From Lachnospira multipara ATCC 19207 (lineage in GTDB: Bacteria; Bacillota; Clostridia; Lachnospirales; Lachnospiraceae): 64,000 bases of DNA. The stretch spans positions 62,001 through 126,000 of the forward strand of contig NZ_AUJG01000006.1 in assembly GCF_000424105.1 (NCBI RefSeq), in the 5' to 3' direction. Positions 11,020 to 19,078 of the stretch are shown piece after piece. Position 1 is the first letter of the stretch. Each line of letters opens with the position of its first letter. The translations under genes and the position numbers were made by a program. The notes beneath the pieces were generated by a model. The model was given only the letters and a program-made list of their open reading frames with translations, made no database searches and was not told the origin of the DNA.

Positions 11020-11802
11020 TTAAAAAGCGTCACTTTTCTTTTCCTTACATAAATCCATCATATCTCTAGCCTTTTCCTTAACCTTAGGATTTACCTTCTT
11101 TGAAACCGCTACCTTTGCTAAATAATTAAGGGCCTCATCATAATCCCCACAATTCATGGCAAGGACGCCAATAAGGAATTCAATGGATTCTTCATCCATA
11201 CCACAAAGTGGTGGATACTCCTTAATTAAGGCCTCTGAAAAGCCCTTATAGGCCTCTTCTCTGTACTGTAAAAGTCCCTGCTCATAAACAATATATTTAC
11301 TAAAATCTTCGTCAGATAATTCATTTTTATCTCTACCATCTAAAATCTGCTCTAGTCTTCCCTCGTATAACCAAGAGAGCTTTAGACACAAAAAGGCGCA
11401 CTCACTTAACTTTGCAGGTAGTTTATTAATCGCTGTTAGTAAGGCCATCTTATAACGCACAATAGCATCATCATATGTATAAAATGGCTTATTAGACATA
11501 TCAATACCTGCAAATTTACTTCCAATTACTTCGTTTAAATGAATTCTCTGGCTATCTGATACAATATCAAATTCTCTTGAAACCGCAGAATACCCACATA
11601 CTGGACACATAATAACATCGTATTTAACTGTATCGATATTAGAATATCTAGGTCTTAAATCATCATCCGTGCCTATAAATCTTGCCTTTCCAGTTCTTAC
11701 CTGCTTATAGGTGAAATCAGCATTACATGCGGCACACTTACATTTCTTGTCAAATATCAAATCCGATTCGCTTACTGTCTTCTTTTCATTATTACCGCCC
11801 AT
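11020..11802 (-). CDS. DUF2225 family protein with zinc-ribbon-like N-terminus
   Basis: A 260-residue cytoplasmic protein. Two CxxC pairs (CKCAAC near residue 21 and CPVCGY near 66) suggest metal binding. The rest is predicted helical, with repeat-like pairs such as YDEALNYLAKVAVSKK reminiscent of TPR units. These features match the DUF2225 family, which has no established function. ATG 11802 follows GAGGT; upstream in-frame codons fall within the ribosome site. It lies between degV and tetR on the same strand. A terminator separates it from tetR only on the other side, so regulation is unclear. Confidence 0.75.
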   Translation of the reverse strand: MGGNNEKKTVSESDLIFDKKCKCAACNADFTYKQVRTGKARFIGTDDDLRPRYSNIDTVKYDVIMCPVCGYSAVSREFDIVSDSQRIHLNEVIGSKFAGIDMSNKPFYTYDDAIVRYKMALLTAINKLPAKLSECAFLCLKLSWLYEGRLEQILDGRDKNELSDEDFSKYIVYEQGLLQYREEAYKGFSEALIKEYPPLCGMDEESIEFLIGVLAMNCGDYDEALNYLAKVAVSKKVNPKVKEKARDMMDLCKEKKSDAF

Positions 11803-11867
11803 ATTCAACCTCATCAAATATTAAATTTGTACACTAGTAGTATTTAAATTATACCATTGATTTATAA

Positions 11868-11909
11868 AAAAGAAAAGAGCCTGACTCCCCAGTCAGACTC
11901 TTTTCTTTC
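11868..11909 (-). terminator. Terminator after the TetR gene
   Basis: A long stem (AAAAGAGTCTGACT pairing with AGTCAGGCTCTTTT on the minus strand) with a GGGG loop ends in a T-rich tail just past the TetR stop. Confidence 0.9.
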
Positions 11910-11925
11910 ACGTTTATTTTATTTG

Positions 11926-12537
11926 TTACACCCTGAAAATTTCTCGCCAACCTGGCTCAAAAAAGTCAATTAATGTTTGAAGAAATTGCTCTGCTTGACT
12001 TCTTGTAAAATCTCTTCTTACAACTTCAAACAAGGCTCCATAATATGCACGCATCAAGATCTGCATATATTCTGGCTTCACGGTATTAATAGGAACTTTT
12101 TTCTCTTTGGCAATCTGAATTAAAGAATTAACATCCTTTAATTCACGCACAACAATGTCATCAAGAAAATTCTCGTATTTAGTTCCCGTTGAACAATAGA
12201 TAATAAGTTTAAAAGCATCAAAATCTGCGTATAACATGTTTAACACGTTCTCAATACTATTCGTATCATAGATAGCCTTTAGATTATCCTCATCAATCCT
12301 TTTGATGCTATCTCTCTTCACGCTCTCGTAATAGTTATTGAATTCATCCATTGCAGGTTGTACCACTTCGTCAAACAGCGCCTCTTTGTTTGTGAAGAGC
12401 TTGTATAACCCTGCGACACTAATTCCCACGTCGCTGGCAATGTTACGCATGGAAGTGTGCTCAAAACCGTTCTCTAGAAATTCGAGTTTGGCTTTAGCCA
12501 CGACTAAGTCTCGAACCTCTTTAGTTAATTTCGGCAT
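11926..12537 (-). CDS. TetR/AcrR-family transcriptional regulator
   Basis: A 203-residue regulator. The N-terminal helix-turn-helix (about 8-55) is typical: a helix with FLENGFEHTSMRNIA and the recognition segment VGISVAGLYKLFTNKEALF. The C-terminal ligand domain is diverse and gives no ligand. ATG 12537 follows GGAGGC. It has a convincing promoter (TTGACC-17-TATACT) 230 nt upstream, overlapped downstream by a perfect inverted repeat that suits TetR autorepression. No adjacent efflux or enzyme target is encoded on either side, so its regulon may be only itself or lie elsewhere. Confidence 0.88.
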   Translation of the reverse strand: MPKLTKEVRDLVVAKAKLEFLENGFEHTSMRNIASDVGISVAGLYKLFTNKEALFDEVVQPAMDEFNNYYESVKRDSIKRIDEDNLKAIYDTNSIENVLNMLYADFDAFKLIIYCSTGTKYENFLDDIVVRELKDVNSLIQIAKEKKVPINTVKPEYMQILMRAYYGALFEVVRRDFTRSQAEQFLQTLIDFFEPGWREIFRV

Positions 12538-12582
12538 TGTGCCTCCATTCACACTACGACTATATTTCTATCCCTAATGGCT

Positions 12583-12625
12583 TGCGTCATCGAGGACGCA
12601 ATGAGTTTGGCGTAGTCCAAACTCT
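12583..12625 (-). promoter_or_regulatory. Two stacked hairpins in the TetR mRNA leader
   Basis: Two perfect stem-loops lie back to back: TTGCGTC/GACGCAA with a 6-nt loop (12583-12602) and GAGTTTGG/CCAAACTC with a 6-nt loop (12604-12625). They are in the roughly 230-nt untranslated leader and end about 45 nt before the start codon. Neither is followed by a T-run, so they are not plain terminators. They could be operators at DNA level or control elements in RNA. Confidence 0.55.
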
Positions 12626-12752
12626 AGAATTCATGAAACCAAAGTTTAAATCCCAATCAGCTCTAGTTTTGAATTCTTTCTTTCTCCCTACATATATCTA
12701 CTTAAGTTCTAAGGGATCCCACCCCACTTAGATACTCGTATTACAGCAGTAA

Positions 12753-12803
12753 AGTGTTCGTTAACACTGTTTACAGTATAATTTACTGAATTTAGACGGT
12801 CAA
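12753..12803 (-). promoter_or_regulatory. TetR promoter with overlapping operator
   Basis: On the minus strand TTGACC (12803-12798), a 17-nt spacer and TATACT (12780-12775) form a near-consensus promoter. AGTGTT and AACACT (12753-12768) form a perfect inverted repeat with a 4-nt centre, starting about 7 nt past the -10, where a bound repressor would block initiation. Confidence 0.75.
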
Positions 12804-12905
12804 GGGGGGTTTTTACGTTGAAACATTTGACTTTCAAACTATTCAACAAAGCAAGATTTTATCTAAGTTTGTTATTTATATACCAATAATATAGTTTCTT
12901 AAATT

Positions 12906-12973
12906 ACCCCCTTTTTGTATCTGAATTTGGGGGTAAAAGGGGGTAGATATAACAAAAATACCCACCCCCTTTT
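12906..12973. repeat. Three ACCCCCTTTT boxes at 29-nt spacing in alternating orientation
   Basis: The 10-mer occurs at 12906-12915 (+), 12935-12944 (-) and 12964-12973 (+), each exactly 29 nt from the next. An extra GGGGG at 12929-12933 lets the middle segment pair with either neighbour, giving two mutually exclusive hairpins. A related AAGGGGGGT lies at 12802-12810, next to the TetR -35. No gene lies in 12538-13024. Confidence 0.7.
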
Positions 12974-12992
12974 AGTCCTTATAACAAAAAAT

Positions 12993-13026
12993 CATAAAAA
13001 AAGGATTAGTTTTTATACTAATCCTT
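12993..13026 (-). terminator. Terminator of the pts operon
   Basis: AAGGATTAGT and ACTAATCCTT form a perfect 10-bp stem whose first half overlaps the stop codon of the MazF-like gene. The minus strand continues with eight Ts. Confidence 0.9.
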
Positions 13027-13330
13027 AGAAAAAATTCATCATACTATTCACTGTTCTAGTAATCTTCGCTATGTCTTCATAGCTTATATGATCTATTGCT
13101 TTATATTGTTTAGCCAGTAGATTGATACGTCTTACCTGATCACAGCATGCATATCCTTTTATCTTCTCGCCTTCAACATAAACATGTTTGTCATTGTTTT
13201 TGTCTTCATCAATTATAGGACACACCATTACCTTTGCATCCCTAGCATTCTCGTTATTATTAATTACTAGCGGAACAAAATCAATTCCCACTACTTCAAT
13301 AATATCACCTTGTTTAATATTTGCTGCCAT
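13025..13330 (-). CDS. Solitary PemK/MazF-like protein
   Basis: A 101-residue protein whose pattern fits the MazF/PemK toxin fold: GDIIEV at the N-terminus, VPLVINNN in place of the usual PALVLSN strand, VMVCPI matching VVVCPIT, and CDQVRRINLL matching the conserved DQVR-(S)LD helix. The usual Arg/Gly-rich loop after the first strand is lost (VGIDF instead of GxxRG), so ribonuclease activity is uncertain. ATG follows AGGAG. No antitoxin-sized gene is adjacent; it is the last gene behind ptsH, ptsI and lacI, 46 nt after lacI. It may be a domesticated relative rather than a toxin. Confidence 0.62.
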   Translation of the reverse strand: MAANIKQGDIIEVVGIDFVPLVINNNENARDAKVMVCPIIDEDKNNDKHVYVEGEKIKGYACCDQVRRINLLAKQYKAIDHISYEDIAKITRTVNSMMNFF

Positions 13331-13376
13331 CTAATCTCCTTTGCTTTTCGCCAGCCTATATTTAACCTTTACATTA

Positions 13377-14360
13377 CTATCTTGTTGAATCATTCTCAAT
13401 TATTTCGTAGCCAAGCATTACCTCGTTAGCACTAATAGGTATCTCTCTAATTAAATTTAGTAACATAGCAGCACCCTTAGCACCAGCCTCTTCATAGTGA
13501 TACTTAACTGTTGTAAGTGTTGGCGTAATAGCCATTGAAAAGTCAGAATAGTCGTGTCCTACAACCTTAACGTCTTCAGGAACTCTCTTTCCTCTATCCT
13601 GTAAATACTTTATTGCACCTACAGCAACTCTATCTGAGGCACAGACAACACCATCAAGATCCGGATAGTTACTATACAAGCTCTCCATGATTAAATATCC
13701 AGATTGCTTTTTAATATCGCTAGTACTTATCTGACTGTCTTCGCAAGGCAAATGAGCATCCTTTAAGGCCTTTATAAAGCCCTTTCTTCTCTGCTTACCA
13801 TTGGAAATGTCTGCATCATTAAAGCCAATAAAAACAATTCTTTTACAGGCCTTCTCAATTAGAAAATTAGTCACCATATAAACTGCTTGGTAGTCATTAT
13901 AATAAATGCAATTGCAGCCCTCTACATTCTGTCCAATTATTACCACAGGACATTTCAATTTATCAATTGCAAGTCTATGCTTGTTAGTTACCATAGAACT
14001 TAGCAATATAACTCCATCCACTCTATTCTCATTAAAAACCTGAAGGTACTTTAGTTCCTTAGATACATCATCGCCAGTGTTTCCAAGTAATAATTGATAG
14101 CCTTCAGTTTCTAGTCTATCCGATATGCCATTAACAACTAAGTTAGTTGCAGTGGAATTAAGTCTTGGAATTATAACGCCAATTAGCTTTGTCTTCTTAG
14201 TTCGCAAAGTTTGTGCCTGAGGAGATGGGACATAGCCCGTCTCCTCAACCACTTTCCTTATTGCTTCTCTTTTTTCATCAGAGACATAGCCATTATTAAA
14301 ATACCTAGAAACAGCTGCGTTAGATACGCCTGCTAATTTAGCTATTTCATTAATCGTCAT
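13377..14360 (-). CDS. LacI-family transcriptional regulator in the pts operon
   Basis: A 327-residue LacI/GalR regulator. The helix-turn-helix is MTINEIAKLAGVSNAAVSRY, then a hinge helix with PSPQAQTLRTKK and a periplasmic-binding-protein-like effector domain (about 60-320) containing GVIIPRLNS and the late GHDYSDFS-type motif. A TTG 21 nt upstream is in frame but inside ptsI; ATG 14360 begins 1 nt past the ptsI stop, giving tight coupling. A LacI-type palindrome lies at the promoter of this operon, so it may autoregulate ptsHI or serve a CcpA-like role. It is not close enough to CcpA by eye to use that name. Confidence 0.88.
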   Translation of the reverse strand: MTINEIAKLAGVSNAAVSRYFNNGYVSDEKREAIRKVVEETGYVPSPQAQTLRTKKTKLIGVIIPRLNSTATNLVVNGISDRLETEGYQLLLGNTGDDVSKELKYLQVFNENRVDGVILLSSMVTNKHRLAIDKLKCPVVIIGQNVEGCNCIYYNDYQAVYMVTNFLIEKACKRIVFIGFNDADISNGKQRRKGFIKALKDAHLPCEDSQISTSDIKKQSGYLIMESLYSNYPDLDGVVCASDRVAVGAIKYLQDRGKRVPEDVKVVGHDYSDFSMAITPTLTTVKYHYEEAGAKGAAMLLNLIREIPISANEVMLGYEIIENDSTR

Positions 14361-14361
14361 A

Positions 14362-15981
14362 TTAATCCATCTCTCTAACAATCTTTCTTAATTTAAGCAC
14401 CATTGAAGGTGATACTGAAAGCTCATCAAGTCCCATCTTAACAAATTCTTCTGTAAGCTCTGTATCAGCTCCTAATTCACCACAAATACCACACCAGATA
14501 CCTGCCTTATGTGCGTTATCTGTAGCCATCTTTATCATTCTTAAAACAGCTGGATGATGTGAATCATAGAAATCATCTAACTTTGAATTCTGTCTATCAA
14601 TGGCAAGTGTGTACTGTGTTAAATCGTTAGTACCAATACTAAAGAAATCAACTTCATGAGCAAGTTCTTCACTCATAATTACAGAAGCAGGAGTTTCAAT
14701 CATGATACCCTGTTCTGGAATTCTAAAATCAATACCAAGTGATGTAAGCTCATCAGCCACTTCCTTAACAATCTTCTTAATCTGCTTAACTTCATCCACC
14801 GAAATAATCATAGGATACATAATAGAAATATTACCGTAAACAGCAGCTCTTAAAAGAGCACGTAACTGAGTCTTAAAGATATCCGGCTGCTTTAAGCAAA
14901 TTCTAATAGCTCTATAACCAAGAGCTGGGTTATCTTCTTCACCTAAGTTGAAGTAATCAACCTTCTTATCAGCACCAATATCAAGAGTTCTGATAATAAC
15001 CTTCTTATCAGCCATATTCTGAGCAACCTGCTTGTAAGCTCTAAACTGTTCCTCTTCACTTGGGAAATCTTCTCTACCAAGATATAAGAACTCAGATCTG
15101 AATAAGCCGATACCTGAAGCATCATTCTCTAAAACAAGTGCAACATCACTAACAGCACCGATATTAGCATAAATGTTAATCTTCTTACCGCTCTTAGTTA
15201 CATTCTCCTTACCCTTTAACTGATTAAGGAGTTCAGCCTGTTCCTTCTGTTTCTGAATCTGCTTCTTAACTTCGCACTGCATTTCAGCAGATGGATCAAA
15301 AGTTACTTCACCCTTAATACCATCAACTACAGCAAGTGTACCATTCTTAATCTTAGATAAATCCATATCTACTGATACTAATGCAGGAATGTTCATCATT
15401 CTAGCAAGGATTGCAGTATGTGAATTAGTTGAACCATGAACTGTTACGAAGGCAAGAATCTTCTCCTTATCCATCTGAACAGTCTCACTAGGAGTTAAAT
15501 CCTCTGCAATAATTACAGATGGTTCCATAGATGAGAAGTCAACCACTTCATTGCCCTGTAAAATGTTAATAAGACGGTTTGAAACGTCTCTAATGTCTGC
15601 AGCTCTAGCTCTCATATAATCATCATCCATAGCCGCAAACATCTCTGCAAAATTATCACCTGCAACTGCAACTGCAAATTCTGCATTAACATTCTCTGTT
15701 CTAATGATATTCTTGATAGAATCGTTATAATCCATATCTTCAATCATCATCTGATGAGCTTCAAAAATAGCAGCTGAAGCTTCACCAACTTCTTTTAATG
15801 CTTTATCATATAAAACACCTAACTGCTTAATTCCTTCTGCAACAGCAACATCTACTCTTGCAACTTCAGAATCTGTATCAGTAATCTTTTCACGAACTAC
15901 TGGTTTATCTTTCTTATCCAATACAACTACGTTACCCATTGCAACGCCCTTAAATACTGATTTACCTGTAAATTTATCCAT
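14362..15981 (-). CDS. ptsI: PTS enzyme I (phosphoenolpyruvate-protein phosphotransferase)
   Basis: A 539-residue EI that takes phosphate from PEP and passes it to HPr. The N-terminal HPr-binding/phosphohistidine half has His188 in HGSTNSHTAIL (GGRTSHSAI in most EIs). The C-terminal PEP barrel has GLFRSEFLY, the IGTNDLTQY motif and Cys500 in GICGELGAD. It is slightly short against the usual 570, mainly at the C-terminus, with no key residue missing. It begins 21 nt after ptsH, with the coupled lacI behind it. It should serve both HPr proteins in the window. Confidence 0.96.
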   Translation of the reverse strand: MDKFTGKSVFKGVAMGNVVVLDKKDKPVVREKITDTDSEVARVDVAVAEGIKQLGVLYDKALKEVGEASAAIFEAHQMMIEDMDYNDSIKNIIRTENVNAEFAVAVAGDNFAEMFAAMDDDYMRARAADIRDVSNRLINILQGNEVVDFSSMEPSVIIAEDLTPSETVQMDKEKILAFVTVHGSTNSHTAILARMMNIPALVSVDMDLSKIKNGTLAVVDGIKGEVTFDPSAEMQCEVKKQIQKQKEQAELLNQLKGKENVTKSGKKINIYANIGAVSDVALVLENDASGIGLFRSEFLYLGREDFPSEEEQFRAYKQVAQNMADKKVIIRTLDIGADKKVDYFNLGEEDNPALGYRAIRICLKQPDIFKTQLRALLRAAVYGNISIMYPMIISVDEVKQIKKIVKEVADELTSLGIDFRIPEQGIMIETPASVIMSEELAHEVDFFSIGTNDLTQYTLAIDRQNSKLDDFYDSHHPAVLRMIKMATDNAHKAGIWCGICGELGADTELTEEFVKMGLDELSVSPSMVLKLRKIVREMD

Positions 15982-16002
15982 AATTAACCTCGATTCTTTA
16001 AA

Positions 16003-16260
16003 TTATAGATTGTTCTCAAAGAAGTCCTTGATGCTAGCAAATGTAGCTTCTTCATCTCCGCCTTCTACATTAACAGTTACAGTATCGCCACACTTAACAC
16101 CCATTGCCATTAAAGCCATAAGTTTTGTTGCTTCTGCTGATTTATCGCCCTTGCAAACTGTGATCTTAGAATCATAGTTCTTAGCTTCCTTTACTAAAAG
16201 ACCTGCTGGTCTAGCGTGAATTCCTACTTCGTCTTTAATTACATAATCAAATGATTTCAT
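16003..16260 (-). CDS. ptsH: General HPr, lacking the regulatory serine
   Basis: An 85-residue HPr with the phosphorylated His15 in GIHARPAG. By direct count, residue 46 is Lys (EATKLMALM) where Ser46 is expected, so it cannot be phosphorylated by HPr kinase at that position. This substitution is seen in other clostridial HPr proteins. ATG follows TTTGGAGG by 8 nt. It is the first gene of the ptsH-ptsI-lacI-mazF-like operon and is probably the main energy carrier, whereas the fru-linked HPr keeps Ser46. Confidence 0.95.
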   Translation of the reverse strand: MKSFDYVIKDEVGIHARPAGLLVKEAKNYDSKITVCKGDKSAEATKLMALMAMGVKCGDTVTVNVEGGDEEATFASIKDFFENNL

Positions 16261-16358
16261 TTCAAAACCTCCAAAATTAATAATCTATTAATCAATGTGT
16301 CTCAACTGAAAGCCTTACATTTCATACGTTAAGCCCCCACTTAATAAATATGCAAATG

Positions 16359-16372
16359 TGAAAACGTTTACA
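16359..16372. promoter_or_regulatory. cre / LacI-type operator
   Basis: TGAAAACGTTTACA fits the catabolite-responsive-element consensus with central CG and outer TG/CA. It starts about 13 nt downstream of the ptsH -10, a position that favours repression. Confidence 0.7.
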
Positions 16373-16384
16373 GTTCATACTAAA

Positions 16385-16412
16385 ATTATAACATGTGATT
16401 TTTTGTTGTAAA
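16385..16412 (-). promoter_or_regulatory. ptsH promoter
   Basis: On the minus strand TTTACA (16412-16407) and TATAAT (16390-16385) are 16 nt apart, giving a start about 120 nt upstream of the ptsH ATG, just before the cre-like site. Confidence 0.7.
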
Positions 16413-16501
16413 TTGCTGTTTTCTATATAATCACATGCTATAATTTGGTAATTATGCACAATTCAATTTATTTATATTTAAGAAAAATTGAGTGTTTATG
16501 C

Positions 16502-16879
16502 TTATTTGTGAGCGTTTCTCCCGAAAGTCTTTTCTACGCTTTCTAAGAGTTTTTCTGGTAAAAATGGCTTCACAATATAATCATTTACGCCTAATCTCTT
16601 AGCCTTTAAAACTGTTTCTCTGTCAGCGGAAGATGTAAACATTAAGATTGGAATTCTATTCCATTTCTTATTTTGCTTAACTAAGGACATAACCTCAAAA
16701 CCGTTCATCATTGGCATTTCAATATCTAACATAATAAGATCCGGCTCAAAATCCTGAATCATATCAATACCATCAATTCCTGAACTTGCACATTTTACCT
16801 CATACTCATCCTTTAAAACGTAATCTGCAAGCTTTAAAATCATTTTGTCATCATCAATAATTAATATCTTCTTATCCAT
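16502..16879 (-). CDS. Single-domain response regulator
   Basis: A 125-residue stand-alone receiver of CheY size. The acidic pocket (IDDDK), phospho-Asp near residue 53 (IMLDIEMP), Thr/Ser (MFTSSAD) and Lys near 103 (YIVKPF) are all intact. It has no output domain, so it acts by protein interaction or as a phosphate shuttle. Its ATG follows GAGGAGG embedded in the end of the pseudo-kinase gene, 2 nt away, and both follow a complete hybrid kinase. The three genes therefore look like one signalling module. Confidence 0.9.
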   Translation of the reverse strand: MDKKILIIDDDKMILKLADYVLKDEYEVKCASSGIDGIDMIQDFEPDLIMLDIEMPMMNGFEVMSLVKQNKKWNRIPILMFTSSADRETVLKAKRLGVNDYIVKPFLPEKLLESVEKTFGRNAHK

Positions 16880-16881
16880 CC

Positions 16882-19074
16882 TTATGCCTCCTCTCGATAG
16901 CCCTTAATAACCTCAATAGTACTCCTATACATAGATAAAAATGCTCTTGCATTAGACTTTATATAGTCTAAATCTCCTCGTTTTAACGCCAGCTCTAAAT
17001 CCTTAGCACTTCTTGTAAGCTCCATAGCGCCAATGGTTTGAGATGTGTTTCTAACAGAGCGAAGTGTAAGCAAGAATGCGTCCCAATTTTCTACTTGAAT
17101 GTAAGTAAGTAAATCTCCAATTTTCTCATTTTCTACATAAGTATTTAACATATCTTCATAAAAGGCTACATCATTCATGCAATACTTTAAGCCCATCTCT
17201 ACATCAAAGCCCTTCAAACCCTTTTCAAGCTTAAGGATATCCCCTCTTTGAGGTTTATTCTGAGTGTGCTTGTTTTCCTGTTTGCTTGGTTCGATTTTTT
17301 TTGTTACATTAATAGGCTCTACTCTTTGTTGCTTGTCTTCCTTAACCAAATTTGGCTTTATCTTTGTAGTTTTTTTCGTGTCTTTCTCGGCTAATTTAGC
17401 CTTCTTTTGTACTGGCTTCTTTTCTTTAACCTCCTTAGTTATAGGCATCTCTGCCCTGTCTTTATCCTCCTTAACGAGATCTAACTTAACATCACTTTTT
17501 TTCTTTCCCTGTTTTTTAATTTCAAGCCCTACCTCTGCTAGTTTGTTAGCAAGCAAATCTTCTTTAATATCAAGCTCTGCCTTGGTTTTACTAAAATCCT
17601 CCTCCATTATAAGAGGTTCCACCTTAGCAGGCTTATCAACTCCTTGTACTACTCCAAAGGAAAATGTAGTGCCCTTTCCATACTCGCTCTTAAACTTTAA
17701 TTTACTACCCATTAAAGAAAGAAGTCGAGTAGCAATATTTAGACCAAAGCCTCGGCCCTTTGCATTTTTGTTATAACCAATAATTCCTGATTTCAGGCTC
17801 TTTTCTAGACTCTCTCTTTCTTCTGGCCTCATACCAACTCCAGTGTCTGAAACCTCAATGGTCATCTTGCCCTTATTCTCATCCTCCTGATTCCACAAGG
17901 CCTTAAAGTTAACTTTGCCCACTTGAGTGAATTTCAGAGAATTAAATATAAGAGAAGATATGATTTGTGAAAGTCTAGGCCTGTCCCCGTAAAGTTTCTT
18001 AGGGAAGCCCTCATCAATTTCATAATCAAAATCAAGGCCCTTTTCTCGGGCATTATTTTTACCAATCTCCACACAGTCCTCAAGCATCTCCCGAGGTGAA
18101 TACTCCTCCACGTTTAACTCCATCTTATCATCTGTTAAACTTATGTAATCATTAATATTCTTAAGAGTTTCCTTTAACTTTCCTACAGAATCAATGATTT
18201 TTTCTGTATCCTTTAGGATATCCTGATCCGCCGTTTTAGCAGATATCTTCTGAGTGTAAGCATTTATCCGGTTAACTGGCGTCTTAATGTCCTGTCTAAT
18301 ACTTTTTAAAAATGTATCTTTAGACGCATTTAAATCTAAGACCTTATTAGTGGCCTCCTTCGCCTTATTTGTCACATCGTTTAGTTTATACATTGCCTCT
18401 ATAAAAAGCCTATAATCCGGTGTTTCCATAGCAAGGAAGGTAATCCAGATACCCACTGAAACAAAGAACATAGTAAGTAAAATGTCCTGAAGGAAGAAGA
18501 ACTGAATCACAAGTCCTATCAATATCAAAAACATGTACATGGCAAAGGATACCAACTGCTTTACAGAGAAACATTTTCTATTAAGCACGGCAATTACAGA
18601 AGCATACAAAAGATAATAGATAGGCAGTATAAAAACTAGGAAATAAAGAGGTCCATGCACATAGCCCTCAGTAGCATTAAAGCTGAAAATAAACCCAATA
18701 GGGATATTTACCACAAGCATTACACAAATGGCGCAAACCACTACTTTTCCTATAATTACATCCACATCTTTTTTATCACTAACTCTTACATAGGCATTGA
18801 TGTATTTTGTGTAGGAATAGCCCATTAGGGCAATAGTCACAAAATACACCGTGTTTAAAAGACTGTTAAACCAGAAGGGAACAATATAGCCATATGAAAT
18901 TGTAAGTGCTGTTGTTAAATCAAAAACTGTGGCTACTAAAGCCCACATAACCAAATCTCTAAAGGCCCTGCTTACATCTGTTTGTGTTACAAAAAAGTAA
19001 TTCATACACAGCCATAAAACCATGTCGAATACCGCTGCAGCAATTTCAAAATCAATATTATAAGCTAGTTCCAA
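16882..19074 (-). CDS. Degenerate histidine kinase lacking both phospho-histidines
   Basis: A 730-residue membrane protein with the layout of a sensor kinase: about seven transmembrane helices (10-230), HisKA-like helices, HATPase, a Lys/Glu-rich linker (about 500-620) and an HPt-like end. In the H-box the His is replaced by Gln261 (RQDIKTP aligned to SHEIRTP). In the HPt the His and Lys are replaced by Arg672 and Arg675. The ATPase keeps its Asn box, DTGVGM and GRGFGLNI, so ATP binding may persist. Start is TTG after GGAGGTGA, which overlaps the upstream gene's stop. I infer a regulatory pseudo-kinase for the hybrid kinase encoded just upstream. Confidence 0.85.
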   Translation of the reverse strand: MELAYNIDFEIAAAVFDMVLWLCMNYFFVTQTDVSRAFRDLVMWALVATVFDLTTALTISYGYIVPFWFNSLLNTVYFVTIALMGYSYTKYINAYVRVSDKKDVDVIIGKVVVCAICVMLVVNIPIGFIFSFNATEGYVHGPLYFLVFILPIYYLLYASVIAVLNRKCFSVKQLVSFAMYMFLILIGLVIQFFFLQDILLTMFFVSVGIWITFLAMETPDYRLFIEAMYKLNDVTNKAKEATNKVLDLNASKDTFLKSIRQDIKTPVNRINAYTQKISAKTADQDILKDTEKIIDSVGKLKETLKNINDYISLTDDKMELNVEEYSPREMLEDCVEIGKNNAREKGLDFDYEIDEGFPKKLYGDRPRLSQIISSLIFNSLKFTQVGKVNFKALWNQEDENKGKMTIEVSDTGVGMRPEERESLEKSLKSGIIGYNKNAKGRGFGLNIATRLLSLMGSKLKFKSEYGKGTTFSFGVVQGVDKPAKVEPLIMEEDFSKTKAELDIKEDLLANKLAEVGLEIKKQGKKKSDVKLDLVKEDKDRAEMPITKEVKEKKPVQKKAKLAEKDTKKTTKIKPNLVKEDKQQRVEPINVTKKIEPSKQENKHTQNKPQRGDILKLEKGLKGFDVEMGLKYCMNDVAFYEDMLNTYVENEKIGDLLTYIQVENWDAFLLTLRSVRNTSQTIGAMELTRSAKDLELALKRGDLDYIKSNARAFLSMYRSTIEVIKGYREEA

Positions 19075-19078
19075 GTTA

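Noticed and set aside
12537-12731. 64-residue frame on the plus strand upstream of tetR
   Set aside because: It crosses the tetR leader hairpins, lacks a ribosome site and has no recognisable composition.
13025-13330. Classical toxin-antitoxin pair
   Set aside because: No antitoxin-sized gene lies next to the MazF-like gene, and the Arg/Gly loop is altered.
14362-14381. Longer LacI start inside ptsI
   Set aside because: It needs a TTG without ribosome site; the ATG just after the ptsI stop gives the normal helix-turn-helix N-terminus.
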